Origin: Phenylobacterium sp. J367
GTDB lineage: Bacteria > Pseudomonadota > Alphaproteobacteria > Caulobacterales > Caulobacteraceae
DNA: 64,000 nt
Direction: 5' to 3'
Assembly: GCF_024699985.1 (NCBI RefSeq)
Contig: NZ_JAJONA010000001.1
Span: 3,230,501-3,294,500 of the forward strand
In this document: positions 59,825 through 64,000 of the stretch, piece by piece
How positions within the stretch are numbered: position 1 is the first letter of the stretch
Layout of the letters: every line of letters starts with the position of its first letter
Notes under the pieces: generated by a model
The model's input: only the letters and a program-made list of their open reading frames with translations
Databases searched by the model: none
What the model was told of the DNA's origin: nothing
Program-made: the position numbers and the translations under genes

Positions 59825-61056
59825 CGCGGCCTTCCCGGAGCCCGCCTCGCGCGGGCTCCACAGGCTCGGGGGCGGGCGAGGGCGGGGCGCTGGGCGTCTG
59901 GTGCGGGGCGGTGCTGATCTTCGGCGCCGTGGCGACGCCGCTGCTCGCCTGGCTGGCGCAGCTCGGCTTTGCGCCGCTGCTCGCGCTGATGGGTCTGCTC
60001 AGCCTGCCGGCGTTGCGGATCCGCAGGGAGGACCGGCCGCTGCTGATCGCCCTCCTCGCCGCGCTCCTCTGGGCCGCGGTCTCGACGCTCTGGAGCCCGC
60101 ACCGGGTGGAGAGCGCCGAGGACAGCACGGCGCTGAAGCTCGCCCTGCAATTGCCGCTCTACTGGGGCGCCGTCTGCGGCGCGCGGCGCGCCTCGCCGCG
60201 CCTTCGGACCATCGCCCTGCAGATCCTCGCCTGGGGCCTGGCGGCGGTCGGTGTGGTCCTCATCGCCGAGGCCTTCACCGGCGCGGCCTTCTACCAGTGG
60301 CTTTGGCCGCAGATCGTCGAGCCGATCCGCCCGGACCTGGCGGCCCGCAACCTTGCCCGGACCACCTTCGTCCTGGCCCTGCTCTGGCCGGTGGCGGCGG
60401 TGGGCGCCATGCGCGTGAAGGGGATGGGCTGGCTGTGCGCGCCCATGGCTGTGGGCACGGTGGTCGGCGCAATCGCCTTCAACGCCGACGCGCCGGCCAT
60501 TGCGGTGGCCTTGGCGGTCGTCGTCTTCCTGGCGACGCTGCGCTGGCCGGCCGATGCGCCGAAGACCATCGGCAGCCTGGCCGCCGTGGCCTACATCGTC
60601 ATGCCGGCCATGGTGGTTGCCGGAAGGCTCGCATCCCAGGCCTTCCACTGGACGCCCAACCTTCCGCTCTCCTGGTCCATGCGGGTCGGTTACTGGACCC
60701 ACGCTGCCGACTGGATCGGCGATCACCCCCTGCGCGGCTGGGGCCTGGAGGCGAGCCGGGAGTTCAGCCCGGGGATCGTGTTGCATCCCCACAACGGGCC
60801 CCTGCAGGCCTGGCTGGAGCTCGGCGCCGTGGGAGCCCTGATGGCGGCAGCGATCTGGTGGCTGGCGCTCAGCCGCCTGAACCGGCCGAAGGCGGACCTC
60901 GTCGCCGCAGCGGCGACGGCCTCGGCGGCAGTCTATCTGCTGTTCGGCGGCATCAACTTCGGCCTCTGGCAGGAGTGGTGGCTGGCCTGCGCGGCGCTGG
61001 TGGCCGTCATTGCCGCCGCGGCGAAAGGGCAAAACCTTCTTCGCCCATCGACCTGA
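59821..61056 (+). CDS. O-antigen ligase/polymerase-like membrane protein
   Basis: Integral membrane protein of 411 residues with about ten to eleven hydrophobic helices ([57 protein letters not shown]). A large periplasmic loop near the C-terminus has [19 protein letters not shown] and [19 protein letters not shown], the Wzy_C/WaaL signature (H-x-H-N...LE.G..G). It probably links or polymerises surface polysaccharide. The ATG overlaps the gor stop (ATGA), so it is transcribed with glmU-rpiA-gor. Confidence 0.85.
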   Translation: MTRPSRSPPRAGSTGSGAGEGGALGVWCGAVLIFGAVATPLLAWLAQLGFAPLLALMGLLSLPALRIRREDRPLLIALLAALLWAAVSTLWSPHRVESAEDSTALKLALQLPLYWGAVCGARRASPRLRTIALQILAWGLAAVGVVLIAEAFTGAAFYQWLWPQIVEPIRPDLAARNLARTTFVLALLWPVAAVGAMRVKGMGWLCAPMAVGTVVGAIAFNADAPAIAVALAVVVFLATLRWPADAPKTIGSLAAVAYIVMPAMVVAGRLASQAFHWTPNLPLSWSMRVGYWTHAADWIGDHPLRGWGLEASREFSPGIVLHPHNGPLQAWLELGAVGALMAAAIWWLALSRLNRPKADLVAAAATASAAVYLLFGGINFGLWQEWWLACAALVAVIAAAAKGQNLLRPST

Positions 61057-61087
61057 CACCCCATTTAGGGGTAGAACCCGCCCCTTG

Positions 61088-61103
61088 GCTCCCCCCGGGG
61101 AGC
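61088..61103. promoter_or_regulatory. GC palindrome in the aroG leader
   Basis: GCTCCCC at 61088-61094 and GGGGAGC at 61097-61103 form a perfect seven-pair inverted repeat with a two-base centre, 24 bases before the DAHP synthase ATG. It may be an operator, a leader hairpin, or a weak terminator of the upstream operon. Confidence 0.4.
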
Positions 61104-61127
61104 AATCTCGCCCAAAAGTACGAAGTC

Positions 61128-62513
61128 ATGACCGAACACTGGACGCCCGCCTCCTGGAGATCGAAGCCCGCCAAGCATATGCCGACGGACTATCCGGACC
61201 TCGGCGAGGTGGCGAAGGTCGAACAGACGCTCCGAGGGATGCCGCCGCTGGTGTTTGCCGGCGAGGCCCGTCAGCTGAAGGCCCGCCTGGCAGAGGTGTC
61301 GGAAGGCCGCGCCTTCCTGCTGCAGGGCGGCGACTGCGCCGAGAGCTTCAAGGAATTTCACGCGGACAACATCCGCGACACCTTCCGCCTGATCCTGCAG
61401 ATGGCGGTGGTGCTGACCTTTGCGGGCGGCAAGCCGGTGGTGAAGGTCGGCCGCATGGCCGGCCAGTTCGCGAAGCCGCGCTCGGCCCCGATCGAGACCC
61501 AGGGCGATGTGACCCTGCCGTCCTACCGGGGCGACAACATCAACGGCATGGAGTTCACCGAGGAGTCTCGGCGGCCCGATCCGCAACGACTGATCCAGGC
61601 CTACTCCCAGTCCGCCTCGACGCTCAATCTGCTGCGGGCCTTCGCGCATGGCGGCTACGCCGACCTGCACAACATCCACCGCTGGACCCTGGGCTTCGTC
61701 TCCGACAGCCCGCAGGGCGCGCGTTACCGCGAACTGGCCGACAAGATCAGCGAGAGCCTGACCTTCATGCAGGCGATCGGGGTGACGCCGCAGAGCCACC
61801 CGTCCATGCATCAGGTGGACTTCTTCACCAGCCACGAGGCCCTGTTGCTGGGCTTCGAGGAGGCGATGACCCGCGTCGATAGCACCTCGGGCCAGTGGTA
61901 CGACACGTCCGCGCACCTGGTGTGGATCGGCGAGCGGACCCGGGACCTGGACGGCGCGCACGTGGAGTTCTTCCGCGGGATCAAGAACCCGATCGGGATG
62001 AAGTGCGGCCCGACCATGGAGGGCGACGACCTCCTGAAGCTGATCGACGTGCTCAATCCGCAGAACGAGCCGGGCCGCCTGACGCTCTACGGCCGCTTCG
62101 GTTACGACAAGATCGAGGACCGGCTCCCGCGCCTGCTGAAGGCCACCAAGGCGGCGGGCCGGAGCGTCGTCTGGGCCATCGACCCGATGCACGGCAACAC
62201 GCTCACGGCCGCCAACGGCTACAAGACCCGTCCGTTCGACCGGATCCTCTCGGAGGTGAAGTCCTTCGTGGAGATCTGCAAGGCGGAGGGCGTCCACCCG
62301 GGCGGCGTGCACCTGGAGATGACCGGCCAGAACGTCACCGAATGCCTGGGCGGCGCCCGGGCGCTTTCGGAGACCGACCTGGGCGATCGCTACCACACGC
62401 ACTGCGACCCGCGGCTGAACGGCGAACAGGCGCTGGAACTGGCCTTCCTGGTGGCCGAGAAGCTGAAGGAAGACCGTCTCAGCGAGGCGAAGCGGGCGGT
62501 GGCCGGCGGCTGA
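61128..62513 (+). CDS. aroG: Class II 3-deoxy-7-phosphoheptulonate (DAHP) synthase
   Basis: 461-residue type II enzyme condensing phosphoenolpyruvate and erythrose 4-phosphate, the first step of aromatic amino-acid synthesis. Diagnostic blocks: [20 protein letters not shown] with the metal-binding Cys, [16 protein letters not shown] (PEP site), [60 protein letters not shown] and [18 protein letters not shown]. Intact and full length. It has its own leader of 71 bases after the ligase-like gene. Confidence 0.96.
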   Translation: MTEHWTPASWRSKPAKHMPTDYPDLGEVAKVEQTLRGMPPLVFAGEARQLKARLAEVSEGRAFLLQGGDCAESFKEFHADNIRDTFRLILQMAVVLTFAGGKPVVKVGRMAGQFAKPRSAPIETQGDVTLPSYRGDNINGMEFTEESRRPDPQRLIQAYSQSASTLNLLRAFAHGGYADLHNIHRWTLGFVSDSPQGARYRELADKISESLTFMQAIGVTPQSHPSMHQVDFFTSHEALLLGFEEAMTRVDSTSGQWYDTSAHLVWIGERTRDLDGAHVEFFRGIKNPIGMKCGPTMEGDDLLKLIDVLNPQNEPGRLTLYGRFGYDKIEDRLPRLLKATKAAGRSVVWAIDPMHGNTLTAANGYKTRPFDRILSEVKSFVEICKAEGVHPGGVHLEMTGQNVTECLGGARALSETDLGDRYHTHCDPRLNGEQALELAFLVAEKLKEDRLSEAKRAVAGG

Positions 62514-62584
62514 CGCCCTATTCCTCCGCTTGCGGATGGGCGTCCAACGGCTAAGCTGGCGTCCGTAAGGTTCGGGGGGATCTC

Positions 62585-63058
62585 ATGAATGTTCGTTTGG
62601 CGGGCGCCGTGGCGGCGCTCGGCCTGTCGGCTGTCGCGGCCACGTCCGCCAATGCCGGGGTGTATGGCGACGACTTGTCGAAGTGCCTTGTGGAGTCGGC
62701 AGGTCCCAAGGATCAGGCGGTGTTCGTGGCGTGGATGTTCTCCGCCATGTCGCATCATCCCGATGTCGCGAGATATTCCAACCTCACCGATGCTCAGCGG
62801 AAGGCCATGGCGGTCGAGGCCGGCAGCCTGATGCAGCGCCTCCTCGTCAAGGATTGCCGTCAGCAGAGCATGAAGGCGCTGAAGTTCGAGGGTGGAGCGG
62901 CCCTGCCGGAATCGTTCCGGCTGTTCGGCGAGTTCGCGATGCAGGGGCTGATGAACCATCCGTCGGTTAGCGAAGGCATGGCGAACCTGGAAGGGGGCGT
63001 CGACCAGAAGGCGTTCGACGCGCTCTTCGCCGAGGCGGGCGTCAGCGCAAGCCGGTAG
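62585..63058 (+). CDS. Secreted hypothetical protein
   Basis: 157 residues with a clear signal peptide (RLAGAVAALGLSAVAATSAN, cleavage near ANAG). The mature part has two conserved-looking cysteines (SKCLVES and VKDCRQQS), VFVAWMFSAMSHHPDVARYS, and a helical C-terminal half (LPESFRLFGEFAMQGLMNHP). I recognise it only as the type of small periplasmic protein common in Caulobacterales. ATG 62585 follows GGGGGGATCTC. Its end overlaps the convergent SDR by 17 bases. Confidence 0.75.
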   Translation: MNVRLAGAVAALGLSAVAATSANAGVYGDDLSKCLVESAGPKDQAVFVAWMFSAMSHHPDVARYSNLTDAQRKAMAVEAGSLMQRLLVKDCRQQSMKALKFEGGAALPESFRLFGEFAMQGLMNHPSVSEGMANLEGGVDQKAFDALFAEAGVSASR

Positions 63059-63842
63059 GCCGGGGGCCTAGCGTGTCTGGCCCCCCGTCCACGGGGACGA
63101 CGGCGCCGGTCACGAAGCTCGCCAGCGGGCTGAGGAGGAAGGCGGCCACGGCGCCGATCTCCTCCGGGCGGCCGAAGCGCTTCAGCGGCACCTCGCGGTT
63201 GATCCAGCGGGTCCAGGCGTCGGCGCGCGGTCCTTGCGAGCGCTCCTGCCACTCGCCGCCCTCGAAGATGATGTTGCCGGGCGCGATGGCGTTGACGCGG
63301 ACCCCGCTCGGACCGGCGATCCGGGCCAGCTCCTTGGTCAGGTGGTTCACGCCGGCCTTGGCCGTGCCGTAGGTCAGCGGCGTGCCCAGCGCGCCGAGCC
63401 CCGCGATCGAGCTGATCAGCAGGACGGAGCCGTCCTTGCGCGGCGTCATCCGCCGCAACGCCGCGCGCGACAGCCGCCAGGCTGAATCCAGGTTCTGGGT
63501 GAAGCCGGCGTCCCAGGTCTCGTCGTCGATCTCGATGCCGGGCGGGCAGGGGTGCAGGCCGACGTTGGCGACGGCGCCGAAGATCGGGCCGAAACTGTCC
63601 TCGGCCTTTGCGACCGCGTCCTCGATCACCTTCGTCTCCCGAAGGTCCCCGGAGATCGCCAGCAGGCGGTCGTCGCCATATCGGGCGGCGAGGCGGGCGC
63701 GTGTGGCCTCCAGGGCGTCGGCGCCGCGGGCGGTGATAACCAGCTTCGCGCCTTCGGCGAGGCAGGCCTCGACGATGCCTAGCCCGATGCCGCGGCTGGC
63801 GCCGGCGACGAAGATTACCTTGCCTTCAAGGTCGAGGTTCAT
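63042..63842 (-). CDS. Short-chain dehydrogenase/reductase
   Basis: Classical SDR of 266 residues. It has the NAD(P) motif VIFVAGASRGIGLGIVEACL, VANVGLHP in place of NNAG, the catalytic serine in VLLISSIAGLGALG, and Tyr-x3-Lys in PLTYGTAKAGVNHLTKELAR. FGRPEEIGAVAAFLLSPL and a terminal TGAVVPVDGG follow. It oxidises or reduces an unknown alcohol or ketone. It lies three bases downstream of the phosphotransferase gene, which suggests an operon. Confidence 0.93.
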   Translation of the reverse strand: MNLDLEGKVIFVAGASRGIGLGIVEACLAEGAKLVITARGADALEATRARLAARYGDDRLLAISGDLRETKVIEDAVAKAEDSFGPIFGAVANVGLHPCPPGIEIDDETWDAGFTQNLDSAWRLSRAALRRMTPRKDGSVLLISSIAGLGALGTPLTYGTAKAGVNHLTKELARIAGPSGVRVNAIAPGNIIFEGGEWQERSQGPRADAWTRWINREVPLKRFGRPEEIGAVAAFLLSPLASFVTGAVVPVDGGPDTLGPRPTGLR

Positions 63843-63845
63843 GGG

Positions 63846-64000
63846 CTAACGGCCTGAATGGAGGATGGAAAGCGCCTGCTCGGCGAGCGCCGGCGTGCCG
63901 TTGATCGCCTCGCGGTCGCTGGCGGCGACCCCGGCCAGGACGCGGCGGTAGACGCCCTGTGAGATCGAGGCGAGGCGGAAGATCGAGAAGGCCATCAGGA
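63846..64000 (-). CDS. Phosphotransferase-family protein, C-terminal fragment
   Basis: Only the last 51 codons are in the window, ending in TAG at 63846-63848. The readable part has AFSIFRLASISQGVYRRVLA and ALAEQALSILHSGR. The FRLA-x-I-x-QGxxxR pattern is typical of the final helices of aminoglycoside-phosphotransferase-like proteins (ACAD10-type kinases). The identification is from this short piece, so it is tentative. Confidence 0.5.
   Translation of the reverse strand, partial: LMAFSIFRLASISQGVYRRVLAGVAASDREAINGTPALAEQALSILHSGR

Noticed and set aside
59901..62513. An 870-codon open frame covering the O-antigen-ligase-like gene and the DAHP synthase.
   Set aside because: The first half is the out-of-frame reading of the membrane protein (Arg/Gly/Pro-rich, no motifs). 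The DAHP synthase starts at ATG 61128 with conserved N-terminus.
1..64000. CRISPR array, rRNA operon, prophage structural genes or conjugation genes.
   Set aside because: No regularly spaced repeat-spacer pattern, no rRNA sequence, and no terminase, capsid, relaxase or type IV secretion motifs were seen on either strand.

Overview
High-GC alphaproteobacterial chromosome, most likely Caulobacteraceae (Phenylobacterium/Caulobacter type). This is a tentative call from the TonB receptors of the aromatic/terpenoid-uptake type, the class II DAHP synthase, the glmU-rpiA-gor block and GC-rich codon use; no 16S gene is present.

Layout. (1) Left chromosomal flank, 1-10760: a partial LigC-type dehydrogenase, an XRE regulator behind three 11-bp iterons, a TetR regulator, a YdeP-type molybdopterin oxidoreductase with fdhD, a small cytochrome c, a DUF3237 protein, an MFS transporter, a TonB receptor, and a TPR protein sharing a strong terminator. 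(2) A 44.7-kb genomic island, 10761-55485, inserted in a tRNA-Val(CAC) gene. A perfect 50-bp direct repeat (10761-10810 and 55436-55485) marks both ends, a tyrosine integrase sits just inside the left end, and TGGGGC arm-like repeats occur just inside both ends. (3) Right flank, 55486-64000: tRNA-Val, gph, glmU, rpiA, gor, an O-antigen-ligase-like protein, aroG (class II), a secreted protein, an SDR and a partial phosphotransferase.

The island has three parts. 11-14 kb holds mobility genes: integrase, a small coupled gene, and a serine resolvase with candidate res subsites. 14-43.7 kb is a dense catabolic region. Its core (26252-33046) is acyl-CoA ligase, Rieske dioxygenase alpha and beta, SCPx-type thiolase, DUF35 protein, MhpB-type extradiol dioxygenase and C-C hydrolase. 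The first five are the gene set of the ibuprofen ipfF-A-B-D-E system, in which an arylalkanoyl-CoA is dioxygenated at the ipso position and its acyl side chain is removed by a retro-aldol step, leaving a catechol. Around it are an alpha-methylacyl-CoA racemase, an HpaH-type hydratase, an HpcH/HpaI aldolase, an aldehyde dehydrogenase, a ferredoxin reductase, four acyl-CoA dehydrogenases, three CoA-transferase-family genes (one double-domain), a CoA-transferase/hydratase/CitE module resembling itaconate or methylsuccinate breakdown, and MFS and TonB uptake genes. I read the island as a transferable route for a 2-arylpropionate-like (profen-like) or related arylalkanoic acid. The exact substrate cannot be told from sequence. 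44-55 kb is accessory cargo: RmuC, several unknown genes, an IetAS-type ATPase plus subtilase defence pair, and a DUF2971 protein.

About eleven genes, inside and outside the island, carry single-base frameshifts. Six of these lie in G6/C6 runs exactly one base longer than the conserved frame needs. The most economical reading is homopolymer error in the assembly, so I annotate these genes as single coding regions.
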